Positions 51,815 to 60,190 of a stretch of 64,000 nt of DNA are shown piece after piece. Positions within the stretch are counted from its first letter, which is position 1; each line of letters starts with the position of its first letter. Origin of the DNA: Streptomyces sp. NBC_01198. Its GTDB lineage: Bacteria > Actinomycetota > Actinomycetes > Streptomycetales > Streptomycetaceae. The notes beneath the pieces are model-generated. The model was not told the DNA's origin. It searched no databases and worked only from the letters and a program-made list of their open reading frames with translations. The stretch is from assembly GCF_036010485.1 (NCBI RefSeq), contig NZ_CP108568.1, forward strand, positions 2,688,001 through 2,752,000. Reading direction: 5' to 3'. The translations under genes and the position numbers were made by a program.

Positions 51815-52852
51815 TCAGCTCCCGCTCGCCGCAGTGCTCATGCCCGTCGTTGCGGTGACGGTACCCCCGGCGGCACGTGCGCGGGCGGCGATTTCGCCGC
51901 GCAGATCGCGGAAGGCCCGGTCGACCAGGAACGGGTGTTCCATCATCGCCACGTGGCCGCCGCCGGGGATGGTCAGCAGCCGCGAGTCGCGGAAGGCCCG
52001 GGACGCCTTGCGGGCCATGCGTACGGACACGAGTTGGTCGCGTCCGCCGTAGATCAGCAGGGTCGGTGCGAGCACCCGTTCCGCCTGCCGCCACAGGGAG
52101 TGCTGGCCGCCGAGGGTGTAGGCGTTCACGATGCCGCGGGTGGAGCGGACCATGACGTCCCAGAAGTACGGCAGGTCGATACGCCGCTGGTACTCGGCCG
52201 CGGCGGCGGCACGCTCGGGGTCGCCGACGACGGCCGGGTCGCCGTAGCAGAGCGACAGCAGCGCCTGGGTGCGGCGCTCCGGCGGCCAGCCGCGGGTGGC
52301 CCGTTCGTACAGCGCGGGCATGCCGGGCACGGAGGCGAGCGCGGTGGGGACGGCGGTGCGCTGCGGCGGCAACTCGGGCAGGGCCGGCGAGACCAGGGTG
52401 AGGGTGCGGACCAGGTCGGGCCGGGCCGCGGCCACCTTGACGGTGACGGCGCCGCCCAGCGAGTTGCCGAACAGGTGGACCGGGCCGCGCCCCTCGGCGT
52501 CCAGCAGCCTGACCACCGCGCGCGCGTGCGCGGCGACCGAGTAGTTGCCGTCGTCGGGCGGCGGGGAATGGCCGAAACCCGGCAGGTCGAGAGCATGTCC
52601 TTCGACGCTGTCGGCCAGCGAGGCCATCAGCGCCGACCAGTTCTGCGACGAGCCGCCGAGTCCGTGCACGAACATCGCGGGTTCGAGCTCACCGGCCGCC
52701 TCCCGCTCCGCGCTGCCGGTGCGGGAGCGGACCAGCAGGCCGAGCCCGGGGAGCCGCACGAACCGTGACGTCTCCCCGTCGGCGAGGACCGGCCCGGCCG
52801 GGGGCACGGCGGCCGGCGGAGCGGCGGCTTGCGAGTAGTCCGTCGAGGCCAT
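51815..52852 (-). CDS. Alpha/beta hydrolase
   Basis: The 345-residue product has the fold's oxyanion HGLGGS motif (near residue 63) and the nucleophile elbow GNSLGG with Ser near 130, then LLIYGGRDQLV and PGGGHVAMMEHP for the acid and histidine. It resembles lipase-like members such as LipV (Rv3203) more than known enzymes of small-molecule catabolism. The start is ATG 52852. It is transcribed ahead of the DUF3152 gene and, with 8 bases between, they form an operon. Substrate unknown. Confidence 0.88.
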   Translation of the reverse strand: MASTDYSQAAAPPAAVPPAGPVLADGETSRFVRLPGLGLLVRSRTGSAEREAAGELEPAMFVHGLGGSSQNWSALMASLADSVEGHALDLPGFGHSPPPDDGNYSVAAHARAVVRLLDAEGRGPVHLFGNSLGGAVTVKVAAARPDLVRTLTLVSPALPELPPQRTAVPTALASVPGMPALYERATRGWPPERRTQALLSLCYGDPAVVGDPERAAAAAEYQRRIDLPYFWDVMVRSTRGIVNAYTLGGQHSLWRQAERVLAPTLLIYGGRDQLVSVRMARKASRAFRDSRLLTIPGGGHVAMMEHPFLVDRAFRDLRGEIAARARAAGGTVTATTGMSTAASGS

Positions 52853-53047
52853 GTGTCGATGTTACGAGACGATCACGCGGGCGACCGTGTGTTCGTCCGC
52901 ACACGACCGCGCGGAATCGGCCGCCCGGCGCGGTCCTGCGGGATCGGGGACCGGCCGTACGCGCTGCGCGTACGGCCGGGTGCTCCTAGGCTCCGTAGGA
53001 GGGGGTATGCGGAGGGGAAGGGCGGGGACCGAGGGAAGGGAGGCGCC

Positions 53048-53299
53048 ATGTCCGAGGAGATCGCGCACATCGAGCGGGAAGCCGACGAGGACGACAGCGA
53101 CGCGGTCCAGAGCGCGCTCGACGACGATCTGGACCTGGAGGCGCCGGAGGCGGACAGCGCCGAGCAGCAGACCGAACTGCTCCAGCAGCGCGACGACCCG
53201 GTGACGGCCCGGCCCTCGGACCAGGACGAGGAAGCCGACCCTGCGGACCTCGCGGAGCAGCGCCGGGTGGTCGCACAGGACGAGGACGACTACCGCTGA
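53048..53299 (+). CDS. Small acidic protein, unknown function
   Basis: The 83-residue protein is highly acidic (SEEIAHIEREADEDDSDAVQ and DDDLDLEAPEADSAEQQTE), with no hydrophobic core, and is likely disordered. GGGAGG lies four bases before the ATG. I do not recognise a family. It is divergent from the hydrolase and upstream of a TetR gene on the same strand; nothing ties it to either. Confidence 0.72.
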   Translation: MSEEIAHIEREADEDDSDAVQSALDDDLDLEAPEADSAEQQTELLQQRDDPVTARPSDQDEEADPADLAEQRRVVAQDEDDYR

Positions 53300-53374
53300 G
53301 CGGCACGGACGCCGCCGCCGGGCTTCGCACCGGACCGGCACCGGCGGGGCCGCCCCCATCCAGAAAGTGAGAAT

Positions 53375-53393
53375 GTGCGCCCGTACGGCGCAC
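53375..53393 (+). promoter_or_regulatory. Palindrome upstream of the TetR gene, candidate operator
   Basis: GTGCGCC and GGCGCAC flank CGTAC about 85 bases before the TetR start. TetR regulators usually bind such inverted repeats in their own promoter region. No further evidence. Confidence 0.35.
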
Positions 53394-53476
53394 AGGGTCG
53401 TTACTCAAAAGTACGATGGCCGGTGCAGCGTTCTTTCGTTCGCTCCTTCGTTCGTTCCGCAGAAATGGGAGGCGGC

Positions 53477-54133
53477 GTGACAGCCATCGAGCAGACTCAG
53501 GCACGACCACGCGGCACGCGCCTGCCCCGCAGGGCCCGACGCGAGCAGTTGCTGGGGGCCGCCCAGGAGGTCTTCGTCGCGCAGGGCTACCACTCGGCCG
53601 CGATGGATGACATCGCCGAGCGGGCCGGCGTCAGCAAACCGGTGCTCTACCAGCACTTCCCCGGCAAGCTCGAACTGTATCTCGCACTGCTCGACCAGCA
53701 CTGCGAGTCACTGCTGCAGTCGGTGCGCGGGGCACTGGCGTCGACCACGGACAACAAGAAGCGCGTCGAGGCGACGATGGACGCGTATTTCGCCTACGTC
53801 GAGGACGAGGGCGGCGCCTTCCGGCTGGTCTTCGAATCCGACCTGACCAACGAGCCGGCGGTCAGGGAGCGGGTCGACAAGGTCGCGATGCAGTGCGCCG
53901 AGGCGATCAGCGAGGTCATCGCGGAGGACACCGGCCTGTCCCGTGACCAGTCGATGCTGCTCGCGGTCGGCCTCGGCGGCGTCTCCCAGGTGGTGGCGCG
54001 CTACTGGCTGGCCAGCCGCAGCGAGGTGCCCAGGGACACCGCGGTGCAGCTGCTGACGTCGCTGGCATGGCGCGGTATCGCCGGTTTCCCGCTGCACGGC
54101 GCCGAGGGCGGCGGCACCGGCCAGCACCTCTGA
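53477..54133 (+). CDS. TetR family regulator (Rv3208/FasR-type by position)
   Basis: The 218-residue protein has a well-formed helix-turn-helix (LLGAAQEVFVAQGYHSAAMDDIAERAGVSKPVLYQHF) and a ligand domain with conserved FESDLTNEPAVRERV. The M. tuberculosis counterpart at this place, Rv3208 (FasR), activates fatty acid synthase genes; whether this gene does so is untested, and streptomycetes use a different main regulator. GTG 53477 has GGGAGG four bases upstream. The DUF3107 gene follows in the same direction, as in mycobacteria. Confidence 0.86.
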   Translation: MTAIEQTQARPRGTRLPRRARREQLLGAAQEVFVAQGYHSAAMDDIAERAGVSKPVLYQHFPGKLELYLALLDQHCESLLQSVRGALASTTDNKKRVEATMDAYFAYVEDEGGAFRLVFESDLTNEPAVRERVDKVAMQCAEAISEVIAEDTGLSRDQSMLLAVGLGGVSQVVARYWLASRSEVPRDTAVQLLTSLAWRGIAGFPLHGAEGGGTGQHL

Positions 54134-54283
54134 CGGCCACCGGACCCCGCCGCACGGCGGCCGGCCGGTGTTCGCTCACGGCGTGCACGAGGCGCGGATT
54201 TACCGCCGCCGCCGCGGGCTAGTCTGGCAGCGTACGGCGCGACCAACCGCGCACACCGCCAGACCATCGGAGGTATCCAAGCC

Positions 54284-54514
54284 GTGGAGGTCAAGATCGG
54301 CGTGCAGCACGCGCCGCGCGAGATCAGCATCGAGAGCGCGCAGTCGGCGGCCGAAGTCGAGAAGGCCGTCGCCGAGGCGCTGAGCGGTGACGCGAAGCTG
54401 CTGTCCCTGGAGGACGAGCACGGCCGCAAGGTGCTCATCCCCGCGGACCGGCTGGCGTACGTCGAGATCGGTGAGCCGGCCGCCCGCAGGGTCGGGTTCG
54501 GCGCCGCTCTCTGA
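54284..54514 (+). CDS. DUF3107 protein (TB9.4-like)
   Basis: The 76-residue protein reads MEVKIGVQHAPREISIESAQ and ends in VEIGEPAARRVGFGAAL. It matches DUF3107, the family of mycobacterial TB9.4 (Rv3208A), of unknown function. Most of the protein is one alpha/beta domain. It starts at GTG 54284 with CGGAGGTA nearby. It lies behind the TetR gene, conserved in Actinobacteria. A strong terminator follows. Confidence 0.92.
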   Translation: MEVKIGVQHAPREISIESAQSAAEVEKAVAEALSGDAKLLSLEDEHGRKVLIPADRLAYVEIGEPAARRVGFGAAL

Positions 54515-54526
54515 CGAACGGTCAGC

Positions 54527-54560
54527 GGGGCGGCGACCGGGAGTGCCCGGTTGCCGCCCC
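54527..54560 (+). terminator. Terminator after DUF3107
   Basis: A 15-pair stem (54527-54541 with 54546-54560; one G-T pair), loop AGTG, then TTCGTTTTG. Confidence 0.8.
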
Positions 54561-54638
54561 TTCGTTTTGCCCGGGTCCCTCCGGGGGTAGGACGAGTACG
54601 GAACGGTCCGTAACGCCGCGCCACCGGAGGGGAATCGC

Positions 54639-54917
54639 ATGATCTGGCAGAGCGTCGCCTACGCCGCCCTCGGCCTGCTCGCGGCCTTCGCCGCGGCCCG
54701 GCTGTTCCCCGCCCGGCTGCCGTCGCCCCGGCTGCTGCTGGGCACCGGCCTGGTGGGCGGGCTGACCGGCGGCCTTGTCACCTACACCATCCTGGGCGGC
54801 GCCCACCCCGGCGGCAGCCTCGCGGCCGCCTTCGCGACCGCGGCGGCCGGCCTGAGCGTGCTGGCCCGCCCCCCGAGGCGCGGACGGCACGCGAAGGTCA
54901 CCCCGCACGGGGTGTGA
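54639..54917 (+). CDS. Small membrane protein, two or three helices
   Basis: The 92-residue protein is mostly hydrophobic (AYAALGLLAAFAAARLFP, LLLGTGLVGGLTGGLVTYTILGG, LAAAFATAAAGLSVLA) with a basic end (PPRRGRHAKVTPHGV). No family is recognised. GGAGG lies eight bases before the ATG. It is convergent with the CU044_5270 gene, ending 34 bases from its stop. Confidence 0.78.
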   Translation: MIWQSVAYAALGLLAAFAAARLFPARLPSPRLLLGTGLVGGLTGGLVTYTILGGAHPGGSLAAAFATAAAGLSVLARPPRRGRHAKVTPHGV

Positions 54918-54950
54918 GCCGGGTCCGGGCTCCGGGGGGCGCGCCCGTCC

Positions 54951-56072
54951 TCAGCCGGCGAAGTTGTGCAGGACGGACGGCGGGGACGAGGACACCGGCC
55001 CCTTGGTCGCGTTGCGCTTGGGCACCTTCGGGTCCGGCGCCTTTCGCGGGGGCACGATCGAGGAGGCCGGCGGAATCGGGCCGCCCGGCACCTGCCCGAC
55101 GTGGTCCACGACGCCGGCGGACCTCAGCGCGTAGGTCCTGAGCAGCGGCTCCGACCCGCGCAGGTCCCAGTTCAGGCCGCGGTAGGCGTAGGTCACCGGG
55201 TCGAGCACCAGATACTCCCCGTTCCCGCCGCGGATGCCGATCCCCAGACCTTCCCGTCCGGCGGCGTCCTTCAGCAGTCCGGTGTGGATCTCGACCCCCG
55301 GGATCACCGCGAGGGCACGGTAGAGCGCGGCGGCGTATTTCGGCGGCGTCGGCTGGGTGACCTGCAGGATGTCGAGGACCCTGCGGAACTGGTATTCCGG
55401 CGACTTGTGGGAGGCCGGGGCCGGGAACGGCCATCCCAGATCCTTGGAGTCGATCTGCTTGAGCGCCGCGTGCGGCTCCGCGGGCAGCGACGCCAGCCAG
55501 GCGCGGTCGATCCGCGGACGCGCGCCGAACTCGTCCCTGGCCGTGTCCTCCTCGATCTTCTTCGGCGGCGTGCCGTCCTCGGCCGGGTCGGGGACGTCCG
55601 CCCGCAGGCCGTCGCGGTAGCGGACCCAGCTGTCCGTGGTGGTGCACCACGTCCCGGTCCCCTGGCAGAAGACGGCGCGGGTGTACAGCCACTGGTTCGG
55701 GCCCGGCTGCTTGGACGGAGTCGCGGCGACCGTCGCGGCGGCGTTCGAGAGCAGGCGGGCGGCCGCGGTCGCCGGCGGCGCCGCGACGCCCGCGGGACGC
55801 GGTCTCCCGGCGCCCTGCATGAGCACCCCGGCGACGAGCAGCACCGCGACGACCGCGGTGGCCGTCAGCGCCACCAGGCCGTTGCGGCGGGCGCGCTCGG
55901 GCACGCCGCCGGCGCCGGCCGCTCCGTTCCCGCGCCACAGACGCCGCCCGGCGGTGCGGGTCCCGGTGGCGGTGATCTCCGACATCAGGCGACGGCGCCC
56001 GGCCGCGAGCCGTCCGGCGTCCGGGGTGGGGGCGTCGGCACGCAGTTCGCGTACCGCGGTCAGCTCATCCAT
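54951..56072 (-). CDS. CU044_5270 family membrane protein, partner of the ECF sigma factor
   Basis: The 373-residue protein has an N-terminal cytoplasmic segment (MDELTAVRELRADAPTPD) and one membrane helix (NGLVALTATAVVAVLLVAGVLM), then an external domain with WLYTRAVFCQGTGTWCTT and a C-terminal VTYAYRGLNWDLR. Proteins of this family pair with SigE-type ECF factors and may act as anti-sigma factors. Its start codon overlaps the sigma gene by 8 bases, supporting translational coupling. The Pro-rich C-terminal tail is poorly conserved. No zinc motif typical of ZAS anti-sigma factors is seen. Confidence 0.88.
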   Translation of the reverse strand: MDELTAVRELRADAPTPDAGRLAAGRRRLMSEITATGTRTAGRRLWRGNGAAGAGGVPERARRNGLVALTATAVVAVLLVAGVLMQGAGRPRPAGVAAPPATAAARLLSNAAATVAATPSKQPGPNQWLYTRAVFCQGTGTWCTTTDSWVRYRDGLRADVPDPAEDGTPPKKIEEDTARDEFGARPRIDRAWLASLPAEPHAALKQIDSKDLGWPFPAPASHKSPEYQFRRVLDILQVTQPTPPKYAAALYRALAVIPGVEIHTGLLKDAAGREGLGIGIRGGNGEYLVLDPVTYAYRGLNWDLRGSEPLLRTYALRSAGVVDHVGQVPGGPIPPASSIVPPRKAPDPKVPKRNATKGPVSSSPPSVLHNFAG

Positions 56073-56703
56073 GGTGGTCCCCTTCCGGGGCGTAGACGGG
56101 ATGGGTGTCGCCGAGTGCGGAGCGCATCTTCCTGCGCGCGCGGTTCAGGCGGGAGCGGACGGTGCCGATCGGGATGCCGAGGGCGTCGGCGACCTCCGCG
56201 TAGCTGAAGTCCTCCCAGGCGACCAGCAGCAGGACGTGCCGGTCGCCGTCGGACAGCGCGCGCAGCGCGGCCGCGAGGGCGGCGCCGGCGGCCTGTGCCA
56301 CGAGACGGCCGTCGACGGCGTCCGGGTCGGTCGCGTAGGTCAGGGCGACCGGGTCCGCGCCCGATCTGGCCAGGGCGCGGTAGGCGCGCAGCTCGCTCCT
56401 GCGGTGCCTGCTGATCAGGTTCGCCGCGATGCCGTAGAGCCACGGGCGGGCCTGCGGGCGGCTGATGTCGTAGTCCTCCCGGCCGCGGAAGGCGATCAGA
56501 AAGGTCTCGCCGACCACGTCGTCGGCCAGGTCGCGGCCGAGCCGCCGGGTGACATAGCGGTGCAGCCCCGGGGCGTGCCGGTCGTAGAGCCCGGCGAAGA
56601 CCTCGGGGCGGGCGCGGGACCGGACGATCAGCTGGGCGTCGTCGTCATCGCCTGCCCCGGCGGGTTCAGCGGGTGGCGAGGGCCAGAGGGGTGCGGCGGT
56701 CAT
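56065..56703 (-). CDS. ECF-type RNA polymerase sigma factor
   Basis: The 212-residue protein has sigma region 2 (LYDRHAPGLHRYVTRRLG and DDVVGETFLIAFRGREDYDISRPQARPWLYGIAANLISRHRR) and region 4 (LALRALSDGDRHVLLLVAWEDFSYAEVADALGIPIGTVRSRLNRAR). This is the usual architecture of SigE-like ECF factors. ATG 56703 has GGAG four bases upstream; earlier ATGs are less likely. The next gene (CU044_5270) overlaps by 8 bases. Its target promoters are unknown; the short gap upstream of 56703 should contain its own promoter. Confidence 0.92.
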   Translation of the reverse strand: MTAAPLWPSPPAEPAGAGDDDDAQLIVRSRARPEVFAGLYDRHAPGLHRYVTRRLGRDLADDVVGETFLIAFRGREDYDISRPQARPWLYGIAANLISRHRRSELRAYRALARSGADPVALTYATDPDAVDGRLVAQAAGAALAAALRALSDGDRHVLLLVAWEDFSYAEVADALGIPIGTVRSRLNRARRKMRSALGDTHPVYAPEGDHHG

Positions 56704-56835
56704 GGGTCTCCGATCTGCGGAAGCCATCTGCGCGCCGGAGACGCGCATTACCCGTTGTTGCCCGCAGCCCCCGAAGCGGTTCACGCCACCGCACGCGGCG
56801 CCGCACCTGCCGGGGCGACGCCGCGCCCGGAGCGG

Positions 56836-57585
56836 TTACGCGGCCAGGCCCAGGGCCGCCATGCGCTTGGTGTGGGCCTCGGTGATGCGGGAGAACATCC
56901 GGCCGACCTCGGCCAGGTCGAAGCCGTCGGCGACACCGCCCACGAGCATCGTGGACAGCGCGTCCCGGTCGGCGACGACCCGCTGCGCCTGCGACAGCGC
57001 CTCGCCCATCAGCCGCCGCGCCCACAGCGCGAGCCGGCCGCCGACCCGCGGCTCGGCCTCGATCGCGGCGCGCACCTTGCCCACCGCGAAACTGGCGTGC
57101 CCGGTGTCGTCGAGCACCGCGAGCACCAGGGTGCGGGTGTCGGTGTCCAGCCTGGCCGCGACCTCACGGTAGAAGTCGGACGCGATCGAGTCGCCGACAT
57201 AGGCCTTGACCAGGCCTTCGAGCCAGTCCGACGGTGCCGTCTGGCGGTGGAACTCGTCCAGCGCCGCACCGAAGGGCTCCATCGCGAGGTTCGCCGACTC
57301 GCCGACCTCGGTGAGCCGGTCGCGCAGCCGCTGGAAGTGGTGGAATTCGGCGGCCGCCATCGCCGCGAGCTCCGCCTTGTCCTCCAGGGTGGGCGCGAGT
57401 TTCGCGTCCTCCGCGAGCCGCTCGAACGCGGCCAGCTCGCCGTACGCCAGCGCGCCCAGCAGATCGACCACCGCGGCCCGGTAGCGCGGGTCCGCGGACG
57501 CGGACGTCCAGTCCTGGGCGGCGATCCCGGTGGCCGGCGCGGCGGTCTCGGGTGCGGGCGTGGTGGTGTCGTCAGGCGTCTCCAT
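56836..57585 (-). CDS. Ferritin-like-fold protein (Rv3210c-type)
   Basis: The 249-residue protein is a four-helix bundle of the ferritin-like superfamily with Glu and His residues in paired motifs (AYGELAAFERLAEDAKLAPTLEDKAELAAMAAAEFHHFQ, later DSIASDFYREVA and DDTGHASFAVGK), similar to tRNA-hydroxylase (MiaE) like proteins. The metal-binding pattern looks complete, but substrate is unknown. ATG 57585 is preceded at 7 bases by a -10 hexamer, so the transcript is probably leaderless. It is divergent from the DEAD helicase, as in mycobacteria. Confidence 0.84.
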   Translation of the reverse strand: METPDDTTTPAPETAAPATGIAAQDWTSASADPRYRAAVVDLLGALAYGELAAFERLAEDAKLAPTLEDKAELAAMAAAEFHHFQRLRDRLTEVGESANLAMEPFGAALDEFHRQTAPSDWLEGLVKAYVGDSIASDFYREVAARLDTDTRTLVLAVLDDTGHASFAVGKVRAAIEAEPRVGGRLALWARRLMGEALSQAQRVVADRDALSTMLVGGVADGFDLAEVGRMFSRITEAHTKRMAALGLAA

Positions 57586-57592
57586 GGAGCGC

Positions 57593-57598
57593 ACAATA
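57593..57598 (-). promoter_or_regulatory. Candidate -10 element of a leaderless ferritin-like gene
   Basis: On the minus strand TATTGT ends 7 bases before ATG 57585, with no ribosome site in between. Confidence 0.45.
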
Positions 57599-57957
57599 AC
57601 CAAGTCCCGCGCCGCCGCCGACACCCTCCACGAGACCCGGCGATGTCCCTAACGAAACATTTGATCGGGTGCAGCCACGTGTTTCCGGGGTAGAGTGGTA
57701 ATGCACCCGCCGGTAGTCGGCCTGGTTCCGAACCTCGGCGGGCGACGTGTGCAACACCTTGGATGCCCGGTCGGTGGCCCGATCGGCTCCGAACCGACCG
57801 CCCTCCTGACATCGGGAGGGGCGCCCACTCGCGGCTTGAGCGAGGGCAGCGGTCCCGCGCTCCACAGCCCCTCGAAGGCTGTACGACACCCCTGCGCGGT
57901 CAGTGACCTACGCCGAATCGCCGGCGTGCCCGGTTGCTCGACCCCCCTTGCCGCACA
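57599..57957. other. Long divergent intergenic region with the DEAD-box helicase leader
   Basis: About 360 bases separate the ferritin-like and helicase genes. On the plus strand TAGAGT (57691-57696) might be a -10, but no -35 fits. A hairpin, CCCTCC with GGAGGG (near 57801-57820), lies in what would be a long helicase leader. Helicase genes of this kind often have long regulated leaders; nothing more specific could be seen. Confidence 0.35.
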
Positions 57958-60084
57958 GTGCCGCGTCTCACAGAAGAGGCAAGCATCCTGTCCACCATCA
58001 CCTTCCGCAGTCTCGGGATCCTCAACGAGACCGCCGAGGCCCTTGAGGCCGTCGGCATCACCACTCCCTTCCCGATCCAGGAGATGACGCTCCCGGTCGC
58101 CCTCGCGGGCAACGACGTCATCGGCCAGGCCAAGACCGGCACCGGCAAGACGCTGGGCTTCGGCCTGCCGCTGCTGGAGTCGGTCACCGTGCCCGCCGAC
58201 GTCGAAGCCGGGCGCGCCACGCCCGAGCAGCTGACCGACACGCCGCAGGCCCTGGTCGTCGTCCCCACCCGCGAGCTGTGCCAGCAGGTCACCAACGACC
58301 TGCTGACCGCCGGCAAGGTCCGCGCCGTCCGGGTGCTCGCCATCTACGGCGGCCGGGCCTACGAACCGCAGGTCGAAGCGCTCAAGAAGGGCGTCGACGT
58401 GGTCGTCGGCACCCCGGGCCGGCTGCTGGACCTGGCCGGCCAGAAGAAGATCAGTCTGCGCCATGTGCGCACCCTGGTCCTCGACGAGGCCGACGAGATG
58501 CTCGACCTGGGCTTCCTGCCCGACGTCGAGAAGATCATGGGCATGCTGCCGGTGAAGCGGCAGACGATGCTGTTCTCGGCGACCATGCCCGGCGCGGTCA
58601 TCAACCTGGCCCGCCGGTACATGTCGCAGCCGACCCACATCCGCGCGACCGCACCCGACGACGAGGGCGCGACGGTCAGGAACACCACCCAGCACGTCTT
58701 CCGCGCCCACTCGATGGACAAGCCGGAGCTGGTCTCCCGCATCCTGCAGGCCGACGGCCGCGGGCTGGCGATGATCTTCTGCCGCACCAAGCGGACCGCG
58801 GCCGACGTGGCCGAGCAGCTGGAGAAGCGCGGCTTCGCCTCCGGCGCGGTGCACGGCGACCTCGGCCAGGGCGCCCGCGAGCAGGCGCTGCGCGCCTTCC
58901 GCAACGGCAAGGTCGACGTGCTGGTGTGCACCGACGTGGCCGCCCGCGGCATCGACGTCGAAGGCGTCACCCACGTGATCAACTACCAGACGCCCGAGGA
59001 CGAGAAGACCTACCTGCACCGCATCGGCCGCACCGGCCGCGCGGGAGCGTCGGGTACGGCGATCACGCTGGTCGACTGGGACGACATCCCACGCTGGCAG
59101 CTGATCAACAAGGCGCTCGACCTGTCGTTCAACGACCCGGAGGAGACCTACTCGACCTCCGCGCACCTGTTCGAGCTGCTCGGCATCCCGGCCGGCACGA
59201 AGGGGATACTGCCCCGGGCTGAACGGACCAGGGCGGGACTCGACGCCGAAGAGGTCGAGGACCTCGGCGAGACCGGCGGGCGCGGCGCCCGCGGCCGCCG
59301 TCCCGCGGGCGGCGGGCGTTCCGGACCTGCCGCGGCTCCGGCCGAGGAGCGCCCGGCCCGCACCCGGACCCCGCGGCAGCGCCGCAGGACCCGTGGCGGC
59401 GAGTCGGGGCAGACCGTGCCGGCACCCGCCGAGGCCGCCGAGTCGGCGACCGCGGTGTCGGCGCCGGAGGCCGAGGGCCAGAGCGGCCCCCGGACCCCCC
59501 GCCGCCGGCGCAGGACCCGTAACGGTGCCGGTGCCGCGGTGACCCCGCTGGCCGGGACCGCCGAGGAGCCGGCCGCCGCTGAGGTCGTGGCGGCCGCCGA
59601 GGTGGAGGTCGTGGCAGAGCCCGCCGAGGCCGCGCCCAAGACCCCCCGCCGCCGTACGCGCAAGGCGGTCGCGGCTCCGGCCGAGACCGTCGCCCCGGCC
59701 GGGAGCCCGGCCGAGGTCGTCGCCGAGGCGCAGGCCGCCGACGCGGGCGTGGCCGAGCCGGCGCCCCGCCGCAGGACCCGCAAGGCCGCCGCCGAGGTGC
59801 CCGCACCGGCCGCCGCGCCGGAGGCCGACGCCGCGGTGACGGAGGAGGCCCCCAAGCGCCGCCGTACCCGCAAGGCCGCCGCCGACGTACCGGCCCCGGC
59901 CGCCGCGCCGGAGGCGGACACCGCCGCCGTGGCCGAAGCGCCGAAGCGCCGCCGTACGCGCAAGGCGGTCGCCGAGGTGCCCGCGCCCGCGGTCGCCGCC
60001 GAGGAGACCGTGGTGAAGGCGCCGCGCCGGCGTACGCGCAAGGCGGTCGCCGAGGTGCCCGCCGCGCTGGCCGACGAGAGCTGA
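57958..60084 (+). CDS. DEAD-box RNA helicase with an Arg/Ala-rich repeat tail
   Basis: The 708-residue protein has all DEAD-box motifs: Q-motif PFPIQEMTLP, Walker A AKTGTGKT, PTRELCQQV, TPGRLLDL, DEADEMLDLGF, SATMPG, and HRIGRTGRAGASG. After the core at about residue 430 comes a 270-residue disordered tail with repeats of RRRRTRKA(A/V)AEVPAPA type. This fits RhlE-type helicases of Actinobacteria (Rv3211 by position), which unwind structured RNA in ribosome assembly or cold adaptation. The start is not secure: GTG 57958 is used; no good ribosome site is visible. Confidence 0.88.
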   Translation: MPRLTEEASILSTITFRSLGILNETAEALEAVGITTPFPIQEMTLPVALAGNDVIGQAKTGTGKTLGFGLPLLESVTVPADVEAGRATPEQLTDTPQALVVVPTRELCQQVTNDLLTAGKVRAVRVLAIYGGRAYEPQVEALKKGVDVVVGTPGRLLDLAGQKKISLRHVRTLVLDEADEMLDLGFLPDVEKIMGMLPVKRQTMLFSATMPGAVINLARRYMSQPTHIRATAPDDEGATVRNTTQHVFRAHSMDKPELVSRILQADGRGLAMIFCRTKRTAADVAEQLEKRGFASGAVHGDLGQGAREQALRAFRNGKVDVLVCTDVAARGIDVEGVTHVINYQTPEDEKTYLHRIGRTGRAGASGTAITLVDWDDIPRWQLINKALDLSFNDPEETYSTSAHLFELLGIPAGTKGILPRAERTRAGLDAEEVEDLGETGGRGARGRRPAGGGRSGPAAAPAEERPARTRTPRQRRRTRGGESGQTVPAPAEAAESATAVSAPEAEGQSGPRTPRRRRRTRNGAGAAVTPLAGTAEEPAAAEVVAAAEVEVVAEPAEAAPKTPRRRTRKAVAAPAETVAPAGSPAEVVAEAQAADAGVAEPAPRRRTRKAAAEVPAPAAAPEADAAVTEEAPKRRRTRKAAADVPAPAAAPEADTAAVAEAPKRRRTRKAVAEVPAPAVAAEETVVKAPRRRTRKAVAEVPAALADES

Positions 60085-60108
60085 CCCGCACGGCACCGAG
60101 CCCCAGTG

Positions 60109-60140
60109 AACACCCCCGGCCCACTCCGGCCGGGGGTGTT
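60109..60140 (+). terminator. Terminator of the DEAD-box helicase gene
   Basis: AACACCCCCGGCC pairs with GGCCGGGGGTGTT around a 6-base loop, followed by TCATG. It lies 25 bases past the stop codon. Confidence 0.75.
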
Positions 60141-60178
60141 TCATGCCGAGAGGCAACCTGTCGGACATATGCACCGCG

Positions 60179-60184
60179 TAATCT
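60179..60184 (+). promoter_or_regulatory. Candidate -10 element of a leaderless hydrolase gene
   Basis: TAATCT ends 6 bases before ATG 60191; no ribosome site is present. Confidence 0.45.
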
Positions 60185-60190
60185 CACTGC

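Noticed and set aside
57691..57696. TAGAGT as promoter of the DEAD helicase with TTGATC as -35
   Set aside because: The spacing is 24 bases, too long for a sigma-70 promoter.
57649..60174. Open frame of about 840 codons opposite the DEAD-box helicase gene
   Set aside because: Composition-only open frame; the plus strand has all DEAD-box motifs.
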